Assembly: GCF_047663525.1 (NCBI RefSeq)
Contig: NC_092602.1
Location: 6,703,501 to 6,767,500 of the forward strand
Direction: 5' to 3'
Length of the DNA: 64,000 nt
Origin: Anas platyrhynchos
Taxonomy: Eukaryota > Chordata > Aves > Anseriformes > Anatidae
The notes below the pieces were generated by a model. It was not told the origin of the DNA, searched no databases, and saw nothing but the letters and a program-made list of their open reading frames with translations. Positions 33,220 to 47,569 of the stretch are shown here, piece by piece (the first letter of the stretch is position 1; each line of letters starts with the position of its first letter). The position numbers and the translations under genes were made by a program.

Positions 33220-36200
33220 CAGCTCTTCTTTATCAGCCTTGGTTGTTTTGTCTTTTTCCCCCTATTCCATATGCAGAGAAATGTCTGAGGATGCCTTGGA
33301 TTTGAGTTTGAGCAGTATCAGCTGACTTTGGAGCAGATTCCATCCATCTCATGATGCGGCTAGTCATAAAATGCTTGCCAAAGATAAACATCAGTCCTTT
33401 AGTCACTGTGCTTACCCTGTTTGAGTAGACTGGTGATTTGTGATAAGTTATTTGTGCCTTTGCAGCCTCTGGATGCTATACAACTGACTACCTAGAGCAA
33501 TCTTGCACATTTGGCTGTTTTTAGGGGAAAGAAAAACAGGGCCTCAGTTTGGTGCTATTTATAATTGGAGCTTGGGATGATTTCTATGACTTAATGGAAC
33601 AGACACACTGCTGTCTGCTTAAACTTCATGTGCTCAGGGTGGGGAAAAATGATCCTTTAATATGGAAATTAGGTGATACTTTTCCACAAATAGCTTATGG
33701 GGCATGTTTGGAGGGTATCCATTAGTCTTCATTAATTTGATGTCTTGGAAATTGGGGTGAAGAGGTGCACAGAAGGTACACATGTGGGAGGAGTTGGGGC
33801 AGCAAGCTTAGTAGCATGTGTACCCTGCTCCTTTGTGCAGCTCCGCATTAAAAGTGGTGCCTGTTGAGACTTGAACTTGAGTTTTACGAAGGGGTAAGAT
33901 GGAGGAGGCAGGAGAGAAGTAGGCAGGGTAACTTCCCCGGAGGCAGCATTTCTGCTTAGAAGCTGCTTTGTTTTGGTGTGCTCTGCCCTCCTTGAGATTA
34001 ATTTACAATGGTGGGGAAGCTTTTGAAGGCTGTGTAATGCTACAAGCCACATGTCACTTTGTGTCCTGCAGGAAAGGCAAATAAAACAAATAGCATCTCA
34101 AATTGCTCTGAAGAGGGAGACCTGCCTCCCAGCCTGTATGGCCATTTGCATTTCCAGAGAGGAAAATAGCAGCAGGTGTAAAACACCCTCTGCTTGTTTG
34201 GAAGCTCTGCACCAAGAGCATGGAGCTGGGCTGTGGAAGACTTTTTTTTAGGGTCTGTGCTGCTGAAGGACTCCTTTCCCCGCTGTACCCAGGTTGAGCC
34301 CTGGTTGTGGTGCCGTCTCAGGTTGCATGTGAGCATTGAGCACTAAGTACTACCACTTGCAGGGAGTGAAGAATGAAGCAAAAGTAGACTCTTGCACCTC
34401 TCTGAGAAGGTTGCTATTACTCTGATTGCATGCTGCTCTGAGATGCAATTGGGTTTGGTGGCTTCTCTAGGTCAGGAGCTCCCTAGCTGCTGCTCTGCAG
34501 GATTGTCTGTTCAGATTGTAACCCTTGACAAATGGACAAATGCTTAGAAACACCTCCCTCCATCTTAACGTTTTTCTCCCTTGGTTTTGTTTCATTTTTA
34601 TTCCCATCTGGACCAAGATCTAGGTGCCCAACATGCCAGTCGGGCTAGGTTCAGAGTAAGATGTCATGTTTTATAGCTTAAGGATTTTCCAATGTAGCCC
34701 TCAGATCAGGGAGTGTCAAAGTCCAGTTTTGCCTGCCTTGAACACCTCTCCCATTTAATCTCTAAGACAATTCAATTAACATGGTGTAAATTTTTCCTGT
34801 TACATGGTTCAAAGATGAAAATAAGTGGATGATGTGTCTTGTTCATCTCTAGAATATGTAGCAATGTCCTGAGGTGTCAGACTAAAGCTGCAACAGGGTT
34901 TTTTAGCCCACGGCTTGTATTGCTAACACTGAAAGATTGGATGTGTGGTTGGAACAGCTGAACACTCAGTTTTCCTATGGTAGCTGGATCTCCTCTGGGC
35001 CATACTGCATTATTGTATAATAGTGCATCAGGATTTGCTTCCTTCCTCTTGGTGCCTTTTCCAAAATCCAGCTAATGCTGGAGCACAGAGTAAAATGTGA
35101 GTGGAGACATGTATAATGTGTGCCACAAGTCATGTAAGGATTGCTAACTGCCTGAGTACAGAATTTAGGTGTTTAATCCGTATGTAAGGTGCAATGCAAT
35201 AAACCACCTGAGTTACAAAACAAACTGGCATGCACATGCTTTTCACAAACTTAGACAAAATTTGCCTGCTGCATTGGCACAGGCTGCTTTATTTTGGAGT
35301 AGTGCTGGTAGCAGCAGTGAAATCTGTGCTCAAACACAGCAGTGGTAAATCATAAAGCAATGATCAATAAATCCAGGGTGCAGATCTTTGTCTTCAGTGG
35401 TTCATTGTGCCTATGAGATGGATCTGATACAAACTGTCCTGACCTCTTGATCTTGTGTCTTTCTGGTGCTGTTGAAGAGCAGAGGTTTTGTGCCAGGCAT
35501 AGTAAATGCATGACCCATGCCCCAAATCCTGTTGCATTCATGTCAGAGCACAGTTAATGTTTGCAGAATTTTGATGCCCAAATAAATTGTGCAGGGTATT
35601 AAACTACTGTCAGCTTGCCTTTCAATGAGGATGAAGCTGCTTATCCCCTTTCTTTTACACATGCTTATTTTAGGTGTAATATTAGGTGTAACATGTTCGG
35701 TAAAGAAAAGGAATTTATCTCAGTGTAAGACCTCTATAAAGGCCAAATTATATGGTGTGGAATAGAGGTGGAAATGCTACATACTGCTCTTTGCTTTAGA
35801 ATGTTTAACTCACTCCATTAACCGAACTGTTTGTATTTCATGGCAGCATGTTTCGCCTCGAAGTTGTGGCAATGCTCCCTTCTTTAAAGAGCTTACAACC
35901 CAGAATAATGGTGCAAAACCCACCTGTTATGGCAGACACACATCCCTAACTAACATTGCAAGACCATAAATGATGATCCTTCATGGGTTTTCACATTATG
36001 TGAAGAAGAAAGGCTGAAATGCACACTTGGTGGAGAAATGTAGCTGTGGAGGCTGTGGGCTGGTGTCTGTAGCTGTGTGGTGGGCACCTGGTAAATACAG
36101 TGGAGAATGGAGATTCCTGCTGAAATAGGACTGGCTGTCCCAGACACTGCAAACAAGCTGCTGGCTTTGTTGCACAGCCTTGTTTGGAGCCTTCGGTGGC

Positions 36201-38843
36201 ACAAACATATCTGCCTGATGGCTGTGGGTGCTGAAAGCATTTGCAATGCTGCTCTAACTCTGAGATCACAAGAGTACAGGGATCAGGAGTGCAAATGAGT
36301 GAGTGAGTTGGCAGGAAATTTCTCATTGCATTTTCCTTAGAGCTAAAGCAATTAGTTCAGATGTGAAGCCTTGGTTAAGCCCAAATTCTCTTTTGGGCTG
36401 TGAAGGTATATTGCAGGCTTTTTGCAAAAGCAGAGCCCAGGTGATATCCCAACCTTTCTCCAGGCTGGTGTGAAACCTTTTGTGCATGGATTGTTTCAGC
36501 TTGAAGGGAGCACTTTCTCAGAGTGCTGGTTTAAAATACAGCAGTGTTGGCACTGGAGCTCACCTGTGAGGTGTGAGCTGTGGGTGTGTTCCCAATCAGT
36601 GACAGCTTGTTACTGTTTTATTGTCTAGAATAGGGATGGGTAAATCTTGTGGAATTGCCAAGGCTTAGCAAAAAACAATAGTTAGGTTCTTCTGTCAAAA
36701 GAAAAAATGTATGAGACTCTAACCAAAACTCTCTTGAAGGCTGGTTTCCATTTAAAATGCAGAGATTCCAGCACTATAACTGTACCCTGTTGGTTTTGAA
36801 ATCCATCCTTTGTTGGGCAGTGTGTCATGGTTTGAGATGTGATGGCTTTGCAGGACTCCCTGCATGGTCTCTGCCCTACAGGGGAAGAAAAAGGCACCTG
36901 GTCATGTTCCACTTATCTCCATCTGTGTAAATATCCTTCTCTAGGTGATGAGAAAACACTGTTAAGACTTGAGGCCCCTCTCCTTGCCAGGTATATCGTG
37001 TCCAGTTATCTTCCATAAAATGCTTTTGAGTTTAATCTCTCAGCTCATCTCTAACGCCCATCATTCCTTGCAAAACACGTAGCTGTAGATTCAGTAGCAG
37101 CAGATGATGGAAAACAGAGGAGTGCTCTGCACCTAAGTGAGTTCCAGTCAAATGTATCTTCAGTGCTGGGGCTTATTGCTCCTATTTTGCAAAAGCCATT
37201 AATCATAAAAACTTTGCACATAGGTAGCACTCACCTGGAAACTCTCTGGGCTCCAGCCTCATTTATGTGGTACTCCTGGTTCTTTTGATATTTTCTGGCA
37301 CTAAAAAGTGCCTGGCAAGCACACAAAAATTGATAGAGTAGTCTTTGAGAAAATGCGGACCCAGGTGATAGCTTCAGCCTGTTTGGTTGTGTTGGGGCAA
37401 AATGCAAAAGTGAAATACCTGTGCCATGACTGAACTGGTAGTACTGTTACTGCTTTGAAGATATCTGCAAGATATATCTAGGGAGTTGGAGATAGGTTTC
37501 ATTTTCTAGGAACTCCATTAACAGCTTGAAGTGTTCAGCAGATGGTACGGCTTACGACATGATGGTGAAACTGAAGATCTCTACAGTGTTATGGGGAGAT
37601 GAAGATTTAAATTGCATGGCCATTAAGAAGCTCATAACACCAAACTGCTAGCCTGCTGCTCAACCCTAGAAATGCAGCTGAACTGGCAACAGCACTGACT
37701 TTTGGTAAATTGCCACCTTCTCAAGTCAGGTAGTGGGCTCTTCCATGGGAGGAGGTTGAAGCTCCTTCAGCCTGCTCACCTCTGCCCATGCACTGGTGGG
37801 AAGCAGTGATCCCTATTTTAGTTTCCTCATATTTAGAGCACTCACAGCTCATTTAGAGGAATCAGGAGATGTAATTAGTGTTTATGAAACTCCTGGGGAT
37901 TGTGCAAAACAAATTTAAAGAAGTTGTGCCAGAGTACTGACAATATTTACACAACATCTGAAGGCTGCCTGTGTTGGGCTTTATTGTAAGGAAATGTGTG
38001 GGTGCCAGAACTTAAGCAACTGTTAAATGCATCCTTCTGGCTCATCAGTGCTCATCCACGAGTCCTGTGGGAACACTCAGTCCTCTGTGCTTTAAAATAG
38101 GGTTCTTGCTGGTTATCATCCAAAGCTTTCTGAAGGGGGAGACCACCTCTCACTGGCACTGCTGAGCTTCAGGGCTGGGTTTTGTTTGGTGAACAGCTGC
38201 TCCTCTGGAAGAGGTATGACTAATCCCCAGGGAAGCAAGACTATCTCAAGATTGCAAAATTGTTCACAGGCCTTTTTTTTGCCTTGTTCTCAACTTTGTT
38301 CTTTGCTTTCCCTCTCTTCCCCTCTACTTTAGTGTGTGGGGTATGAGGTTTTAAAGACTGCTAAAGCAAGCTCAAGTGGCTTCCCTTCATCATGGAGACG
38401 GTATTTTCTCCCTTTAGATTGCATCTGATTGCCTAGAAGGAGGCCCTATCTTCCTCTCAATGTTTAAAGTCTAAACAGCAAAGGCTGTTACTACCCTCCT
38501 TTAAAAGGTGAGATAAGAAGACTAATGTTACCAATGAAGTTTCACAGAGCTAATTCCTAGACATAAAGATGAGTCATTGGATTCAGCAGCCCTAACAGGA
38601 CAACCCATGCCCTGCTTCTGAGCCCTGCACTCCAGGCCAGATGTGTAATGAAACACATTTCAGGCTCCTTGTGGAAGGATGCTTTCTGGCCTTGTTATTG
38701 ATTGAGCCTGCTGGGTTTGAACATGGTTTTCCACCTTGACTTTCTGTGAGGACTAAAGGTGCCTGCTGCAGCGGAAAGATTTATTTTTCTGGAAGACTTC
38801 TTCACCACGAGGTTGGGGTCTGTGTTATGGGACCACCGTTGTT

Positions 38844-38860
38844 GTATTCTTCCAGGAAGG

Positions 38861-38899
<39 letters not shown>

Positions 38900-38920
38900 A
38901 CAAGGTATTCTTCCAGGAAG
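38844..38920. repeat. (TA)n microsatellite flanked by a 16-bp direct repeat
   Basis: A run of about 16 TA units (38864-38896) lies between two perfect copies of GTATTCTTCCAGGAAG (38844-38859 and 38905-38920). The direct repeat looks like a tandem duplication later split by AT expansion. Confidence 0.93.
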
Positions 38921-41900
38921 AGTGGATGATGGAGCTCTAGGGTCCCCAGGGAAATTACTGCCAGGATGGATACCTGCTGCTTGTTGTCGATGCTGTTCGG
39001 AGCTTCACCTGTTTTTCCACTGTGCCCATGCTCAATATTTCTTGCCATGATCTGATACTCAGTTGTCTGTTCCACATTAGTTGATTGTTTATCAGTGACT
39101 CCTTTCTTCCACCCAGTTGTGTATTCAGGATGACTTTCATATGTATATTGGCAGTCATCAAGGCAAGCATGACATATCCCTGCCTTTGAATAACATTTAT
39201 GGGATCAAGAAATATCCTTCTCAGTCCTAGCACACTCTTGTGCAAATATTGGCAGGTCAACAGTAGAGTGTGTGTCTTTCAAAGAGACTATTTCCCCAAA
39301 TGAAAGATGAGAGGTCTCTGCTCCCGAAAGTTGGATTTTGAGAGACTTGTTGAAGGCCACAGGGTAAGTTGGGAAGGAAGAAAAGGGCTGGTGCTTGCAA
39401 ATTCCTCTGGTCTTTGAGCTCGTTCATATGATTTAAGCATAAGAATATGGTTTGGTTTAGTGAGAAGAGGGAGATTTATGGCTTTTGTAGGAGATAGGCT
39501 AAGCAGGCAGATCTGAAAACCCTTCTGACTTTCAAACAAACAAATGCTGAACATAGCATGTTTTATTATCTCTTAATTGAATGGTGTCCTGTGTCTCCCA
39601 CTGACTGCAGGTGAATGCTTGGAATACTCAGTCTATTTCAAAGCTTTTGGGTTATATTGATCAAGGGGGTAAATCATAAGGGACTTCAATGAAACAAATT
39701 CATTCCTTCTGTACATTCTGTAATATTCCTTAAGAATGAGGAAGCTCTCCCTTCCTGGAATTTTGACTGCCTTTAGATGTTTGATCAGATCCCATGTGAG
39801 ACCAAGTGGTATGTTTTGGCTCTGTATTAGATTTTTGCTTTTCTTGAAGTTATTAGAGAAGCACAGAGTTCTGGCAAGAAGTAGACTTCTTTACATGCTG
39901 CTTATTCTGAAACCCACGTCTGGGTTTCCATTTTTAGTGGAAACAAAACTGATGACCATTTTCAACAGAAATAGGAGTTGGAATAAGGTGCCTGTTCCTG
40001 CTCCTGTGTGTGTGTCTTGGGGGGATTGAGAAAAGGCGAGGCTTAACAGTGTTTCTGATCAAATCCATTATTTGATGATTTTCTTAATCTAGATTAATGA
40101 AAACATCCTTGAAGGGGCTGAGGCCAGCTGTAGATGCTCTAGGGGGTTCAGAGCCTTCTGCTTCTTCCTGAAAGCTGGCACTTCTGAAAGCACAAATCTG
40201 TGATGAATTGTGGTGGGCATGTAATGGCAATGCAGGTTGGCAGCAGAAACTGCTGGTAGATAGGGCTTAGATGGACTTGAGCAATCTTTCACCCATAGCT
40301 GGATGGCATTGGCTGTCACTCAAGACTCCAGTGTTTTAAAGTATTTTTGTTATTTCACAGGGAAAGAAACAAGGTTTAAACAGACTAAGGAAAGCTTATT
40401 CATAAGACAGGATCTGAAATTACAGGTGTTGGCTTAGCTTTTTTCCACTTTGGAAGCTCGCTGACTTTAGTGGGGTGAAGGACAGTATAAGCTGGGTAAC
40501 TCCCCACCAGACCCTACACTGTGGCTGCAGCTCTGTGCTGGCAGCTAGGTATCTGGGAGCCTCCTAGAAGGGAATTAGGTTTGGGTCTCCCATGCACTGG
40601 ATGGATAATTTAGCTACAAGCTATGATACGAAAACAATTCCAGTTGTTGCAGTGTGGTGGAAGTCTAGCTCACCAGTGTATATTGGGATTTCTGGCTAGG
40701 TCTTTTGGAACATGCCTCCTGTTCCTCAGTGTAGTTGCTGGCTCTTGTACGGGCCTGGGCTGCCCATATTGAAGTTTTTCTGCTTTTGAAAATCCTCCTG
40801 GAAATATTTCCAGCTTCAGGGGGTAGTATCATGGGCTAATGTGGCAGCAGAACAAGATGTCTTTTGGTTCACAGCTTAGGCTTGACTGTCTACTTTTTAC
40901 CCCCAAAATGTGGAGAGTGCTTCCTGTCTTAGTCAAAATGAGTGAAATTTTTGATCATGTACTCTTGGACTCCAGCTTAGCCCAACTGACTGAACTGCCA
41001 TGTCTCCCAGTTGGGAGCTGTTCCAGGGGCTCATGCTGGGTAGAGTCTGTCAGTTTAGGGATCCTTATGTAGTTGACTTGGAAGAGAAAAACACTGTTGT
41101 CTGCCTAGTCTTTTCTCCCTGTCCCTTCTCACCTTGGTGGGGGGAACCCACAATAAAGCAACCCCAAAAACCATAATCACAGCTTTGCATCAGAAAACAT
41201 ATCTGAGGCACTGAATGCAAGTTGGTGTCCCTTATACCATGGGTGTCAGGTTTTGCCAGGCATTAGCAACATTAAAATCAGTGGCATTTCTTGGAAGTAA
41301 ATACTTGCACAACATGTGTGAAACGGATTCAACTCTGCACAGAGTCCCCTGAAATATCAACGTAGGTTTCTGAGCTGGCCCTTCCTGGAGGTAAAGGAAA
41401 AGGCAAACCTGGGCTTCAGATTCCTGTCAGAATTGATGTCTGTTTCTTGACTCTAGAATCCACTGAACAATTAGACACTTATTGACTTTTACAAGAGGTT
41501 GTAACAGTCTTCCTACTTCAGGTTGGCAATCTGTAATTGCTTTATTCAACACTCTTTTGTTTTCAATTTGGCTGGAGTCTTTTTCATCTTAAGAGGCTGG
41601 CATCTACAGCTGCTATTGAACAGATGCTGTCTTCTACTCTGGAATAATTGTTTGAGCAATAAGACAGAACTTTAAATCCTTTAATCATACTTCACAGGTT
41701 TGCTGTACTTAACACACCTGTAGTTAAGTCTCACTGTCTGTAATAATCACCTTACCTATACTGTGTTCGTTATTTATTAAGGTAATGTTGAGAGTGTATT
41801 GGTATTTCCTAGGTGTTACCCAAGCTCTTAGACCTGCAGGCCATGTTCTGGTTTCCAAACTTATTTCAGTAGGACAAAAGCTCCTTGATATTAAAAAGAA

Positions 41901-44900
41901 ATCTAATCACGAGTCTGCAGATACATGGCCAGACTGCTTGCTGGTTAAGATGGAGCTGAAGCAGTAATGCTTCTGGTCCTGTGAGGAATTAATATTATAG
42001 TATTCTAATAAGGTTAATTAGATATTAAGTGAGTTTCTAGGTGGCTTGAGCAAAGCCAGAGCATCTCATTTCTAAAGATGCTTCCAAACAGCCCCTCAAA
42101 ATATGAATTGGGTTGCAGGTCAGCTTTGCCCTTAAGGATTTCAAGTACACCAGGGCAGTGGCATCTCTTCCCTAGCTTTTAGCTGAGCCGAGGGAATGGG
42201 AACTGTGGGGGGAGCAAGCTGGATCAGTGAGGCTTTCAGTGATGAGACTCAAAGTTTTCATCCAGGATAGGATTTTTTTCCTCTCCTTTTCCAAAGAGGA
42301 AAGAACCCTGTGGGTATGTTGTTGCCCATCCTTGTATAGTAGGTACAGTCTTGTTACTGGCTGTTTTGTCACAGTGGTTTTATTTTTTTTTTTTCCTGCT
42401 GGTTTAGTAAATGTTTCTGTGGGACTACAGTTCCACCAAGAAGTTTTCTGGTTTCTCCAGCATACAGCCAGAGGCTGCGATGATTCCCTTGCAGAAATTG
42501 GTTTGGAGGACCGCCCAGGTGCATGAAAAGCTGTGCTCTCTGAGCATATGTGGGACATGATCTTGAAGATATGACTGCTCACCAGGAGACTTCCCCTGCT
42601 CACAGGCTGCTAATTGAATCTCTTTTCTTCTGAAGTGAAGATTGCTGTGTGGAGGAAGCAGTTAGCTCTGCCACTTGACCCAAAGGAACACTCGCATTAA
42701 GCCGTGGTATCTTGCTGAGTATCCGTAGCCCTGGAGAAGCAGATGGTTGCCTGCCCCCTTTGTCTGAGCACAGGATCTGGAGAGCAAAGAGCTGCTCTGC
42801 TGAAACAAATGCAAGTAGTGGAATCAGGTGTGCGTTGCTCTGTATGGTGCTTTATAAAGGGAGGTTAACACACAACAGGCTCTACCAAAGGGCTGTACCC
42901 CCCACTGAGACTTGAAGCGGAGATGTTAACTTTGAGTGGGCTGAAATGTGTTGACTTTTCTCTTGTTTAAGGTCATGGATGTGAATTGGATTTCAGAGCA
43001 TGAATCAGCCCAGACACTGACTTGTATGAGCTGGTAACAGTAAAGAGACACCCTTTTTGTTACCTGACTTTATTGGTAACTTTTTTCATGCATATCTCAG
43101 GACTCGGTGTTGCCAGGGAAAATACCAGATGCTCCCTGTTTATACATGCTTTACTTAAGTGTTCCCTTTTGTTTTGAGCATCCTCTTTGAAGCTTGAAAT
43201 GAAAATAGCTTGGATTTCTGCCTCTTAGCTTATTTTGAAGCTGTGTGGTTAGGGGAAGAGGTCCAAGGTTATGATCAATGGGCCAGACATCATCTCTATC
43301 TGGGAACCTGCAGGACATGGGAATGTGTCATGAGCAGCCCAGCAGTGGGTGAGAGGAGGGATGGATGTTGCTTCTTGGGCATCCTCTGGTAAAGTGGCAC
43401 TTCATTAAGAAATCTCATTATTGGGAGTTGGAAATAGTGCCTGCCAGGCCAGTTCAGATCACAGCTCAGGTTCTGGCTGTTGCTGTCTGGATGAGCGTGC
43501 ATCTGCTTTTGTGCTGTGTGGCTCCCAGCACGTGGTGTACAGCCTGGGACCTGTACCATGGATGGGTCAGGAGGAGAAGGAACTGTTTCAGAAGCATGGG
43601 AACATGCTGCCAAGCTGGGGTGCTCACCAGGCACTGAGGAAGAATAATAAAAAAAAAAAAAAACCTGACTTTAATAGCTGAATTAGCTCATGTGGCTTGA
43701 GTTATCAGCAGAGCCTTGAGACAAATTGTAGTACTGATTGTATCCAAGCCATCCTTTTAAAGAAAGTATCTCCCTGTGTTTGTATCATTGCCAGGCAATC
43801 TGTCTATCCAGCGTGGTGTACAGCTGAAGGCCTGTGATACTGGGGGTGCTGCTGCCAGCCCAGTCAGTCCTGGGAATCCCTGGGCTCCTTAGGACTTCAG
43901 CCATGAGTCACAGCACAGCATGGGGAGAATAGAGAAGCATGGAAAAGCTTGTAATTAAAGGAAGGGATGTTCAAAGAAGCCTCAAATAGCTGGGTATGTG
44001 AACTCAATTGCAATGTCTTGCTGCTTGAACTCCTCAGGCTATATCCATGGACAACCTGATTTCCTCTTTCTCGGATGCAGTTCATTACTGGGGCTGTCCT
44101 TTGTCACCATGTAGCCTGCAGGGAGTGCAGTAGCTGCAGCAGGGAGCTGCCTCTGCCAGAATGTTACCTGTGTTTGCTGTCTCTGTTGGGATCAGGACAG
44201 TTGTGTTGGAGAGATGCCAGGTGAGTGGCGGAGACCTGGAGGCAAGGTCTGAGGGGAGGCTGGGAGCATGTCTGGTCTCAGAGCTTTTCCTAAGGCACTC
44301 CCCCCACTTTTCCACAACGCCCTCCTTTTTTTTTTTGGGGGGGAGCTCTGGTTTCACAGGACTTGAAATTCCAAGCTGGTTTATGGCATCTGCTTTTCAT
44401 CTCTCACCTGGGAAGTCTCTGGCTGTGTAGCTGGAAGGGCTGTGGGTGAGCTCGGCATGCCCACCCGCCTGCCTGCCCGGGGCCCTGTGCTGCCTGCGAG
44501 GAAGTGTCTGCTCTCCTCCAGCGCTGGGTGGAGCGGGAGAAAACCACCTCAGCCTCCTGGTGCCAGATGGCAGCGAGCTGCCAGAGATGGATGCAGAGAC
44601 TGGGGAGCACCCCCAGCACCCCCTGGCTCATTGCTTCACTCTGGGCCTAAAGGATGCTGCTTCTGCTCATGGTGCAGCTGGGCTTTGCATGGTTACACCT
44701 GGGAAGTGATCCCAAGATGGGCCCAGGGGTGTTTAAAATCTGGTTTAAACCCAAGTTGAGAGTCCTGGTCCTGAAGGGCATGGTCTGCTGTCACCCTCTG
44801 TGTGCTTGGTGGCACAGTGGGGACTTGTCTGAGGTCACGTAGCTGGCTTTGTGGCAGAGGAGAGCAAAGCCAGGATCCTGCTCTTGCCCCCAGCATCATC

Positions 44901-47569
44901 CTCTGTGGTTGGTGGCTTAAAGCAGTGCCTGGGAGCACCTCATCTCCTCCCTATTCCTCTTGTGTGGCTGGAAAGGGCCTGGAGAAGGTGGCAGCTCAGT
45001 CCCTCTTAGCAGGGCTGCTGGCACCTGGTCTGCTCCACCAAGCTGTGTTTTCCTGGATGCATCCTCCTGTTCCACCTCCAGCCCTTACCTTGGGAACAAA
45101 GCATGTTTTCTGACACTTCCAGGGCTCTGCCTCATGCATGAATGAGCTTGCAGAAACCCATCTTCCTGGCAAGGGCTGGGGAGTGGGTGGGACAGTGGGA
45201 ACAGGCTGGAGACAGTGAAATCCATCCTCAGAGAGAAACTTTCACTCTGTCCTGTGACGCCTCAGGCAGGGATTTGGATTGGAAGAGCAGTTCCTTCTTC
45301 AAAGTTTGGAAGAAAGGCACAAAAGTGGGAAATCTGCAGAGCAGCGAGAGTGTAGCCTGAGGCTCTGCTCTGTGCATAGGCGCTGTGTAACTGGTGCTAC
45401 AGGTCTGCCTCTGCAAGGCCTCCTCGCTCCTGTTCCTCCCCACGTGGATTTGCTGCTGGCTGCCAACAGGCTCGTGTCAGGGCGTCCTCCTGCCCACGTC
45501 ACTCTGAAATAAACCTGTGCTTGGCTCTTGGGCTTGCTCTGAACCCCAGAGCAGCTTAAAGGGTGAGGAACCTGAATCTTTGCCATGCTTTGGCCCAGAG
45601 TCCTGCTTTGTCTTATGCTTGGGACAGATGAAACAAGGTGGTTGTCCAGCCCTGCTGACCACTGAGTGCAGATAACCAGATTTGGGCTGAATGTGGAGGA
45701 TTTGGGGATGTCCAAGTGTCAGCAGGTGAAGTGAGAGGACAAAGTTGTGATTCTTTCCCTGTTCTAGCTTTGGGCCAGAGAGGGAGGAAAGGGACACTTT
45801 GTTCTGGTAAATCACCTGTTCAGAGGCAATGCAAACTCCTTGACTGACAGTGTGTAATGGGAATCCTTTTTTCCCCTGCAAGTGAAAAATAAATAAAAGG
45901 AGCATTTCTTTCCTCATGAGAAAGAGGTGAAGAGGGTTGCAGAAAATACAACTTAAAACAAGAAAATCCAAAATAAAAATCCTAAAAGGGTTCTGTTCTC
46001 AAGTGGGAATTACAAGGCCATCTCATTTTGCCTCATCTTCCAAATAGATCACAGTTTTTTTGCACAACTGTTTGTAATAGTTTTTCATGGGAAACTTAAT
46101 GAAGTAATGGAGAAGAATGATCCTTCTAACAGATTTGAGAGGGGAAAGCCTGAATATTCAGGTTAAGATGAAACTGCCTCATTGTACAGCTGATCCAGAG
46201 CATCCCCCTCTCCCTCTTGTTTACAAACACAGCAGCAATACGTATTTTAGATCAACTGATCTTGAAGAGTAATTTGCAGTTGTCATGAATTATGAGAAGT
46301 ATCTGGGAATACGAAAGTTGAATTGTAGAGAGGAATCTTAATTTGTGTAAGTGAAAAGCCATGTCCAGGAGGGACTGTATGGGATGGATTTTGTGTGTTA
46401 ATTCCTGTTAGGTCAGGATGGGTCTGACCTTCCTGGGGCTAAATCTTGAGTCATCCACCAACAGTGGGATTAGGTTTGGATTTAATTTCAGTCCTCTTGC
46501 AATTTAGTCCGAAGTTTCTAATCATGGAGATTCATCTGCCTTGAATCTGGAGGAATGAAACTCTTCAGACAGATCATTTAGAGTTCACCAGGGACCACAC
46601 AGTGATGTTATTAGAATTACATGGGAATTCAAAGGGAAAGTATATTTTCAGGCCTGTTGCTGTGGAAATAGAGCAAGTCATCAAAATAGGCTGGAATAAC
46701 ATGCAAGATCATGCACAGCACGGGAGGCTTTGAATGCTGCTAACTCTGGAAAAAGGGCAAGGTCATACCGGCATGTCAGCACTCCGGGGGTTTAAAACCC
46801 AGCCACCTGCACCCAGATCGCTGCTAAAAAGTGGTACAATGGTGTCTTGAGGTCTTAGGAAGAGGTTTTGCAGAACAAGCAGGTCCTGAGTGCTTACTGC
46901 CATCCTCCTCCTGCCTGGAGCAAGCATCTCGAGCTGTGTATTGATTCACCCCACTGCGCGTACAAGCTGTGCTTCTCACCAAGCTATCAGATCTGGCAGG
47001 TCTGTGGGGAGACTTTCCCCACTGCCTCCTATCCCAAGCCTCTCCCCACAGCCATGACAATGCCTGCACTTGGCTGCAGCACCTCTTGTGGTCCTCAGCC
47101 TGCTGACCTCTGGGGAGGGACTGGGGTGTGCTCTGTACCCAGGCATGCTCCCAGCCCTCAGCATCAATCCAGCACCCCTCCCTGATGGAGAGCTGATGCT
47201 CCAGATGTGCTCTGTGCCATGTCACTACTTGACAAGCCCAAAAGGATACAGCCCCAGGGTGATGCTCTTGAAGGGAACAGCTTGTTTCGCCTGCAGAGGC
47301 CAGGTGAGGCTCCTGTTGTGTGCCTGCTGCAAGATGCTGCTGTTCAGGAAGGGATTAATGCTGAGGGCTTTGGCTCCTTGGTGCTGCTGGCAGAAAGCAG
47401 GTGGAAAAGAGGCTTTATTTTAAATGTGAGGAGATTTAATAAGATGGGAAAGTCACTGCTCTGGGAGGTGTGAAGACCCAACTCCCAGCCTGGGAGAGAT
47501 GATGGGTGCTCAGAAAAAATGCCCAAATAAACACAACGGCCTGGACACAGCCATGTATCTCGCTGTCCC

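Larger units (their letters stand above)
28991..47560. other. CpG-poor intergenic DNA, middle part
   Basis: No supported gene. Ordinary composition. Separate items: an AT-rich candidate regulatory block at 32380-32640, an imperfect duplication at 33153-33219 and an AT microsatellite with flanking duplication at 38844-38920. A slightly CpG-richer patch lies at about 29600-29690 and 30150-30240. Frames of up to 164 residues (for example - strand 45477-45971) have no recognisable domain or splice context. The rest shows nothing distinctive. Confidence 0.65.

Noticed and set aside
14607..36576. Exact AGGTGTGA T-box half-sites at 14607-14614 and 36569-36576 as TBX3 feedback sites
   Set aside because: About two such 8-mers are expected by chance in both strands of 64 kb.
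45477..45971. 164-residue - strand frame
   Set aside because: Random-looking composition, no domain, isolated in intergenic DNA.
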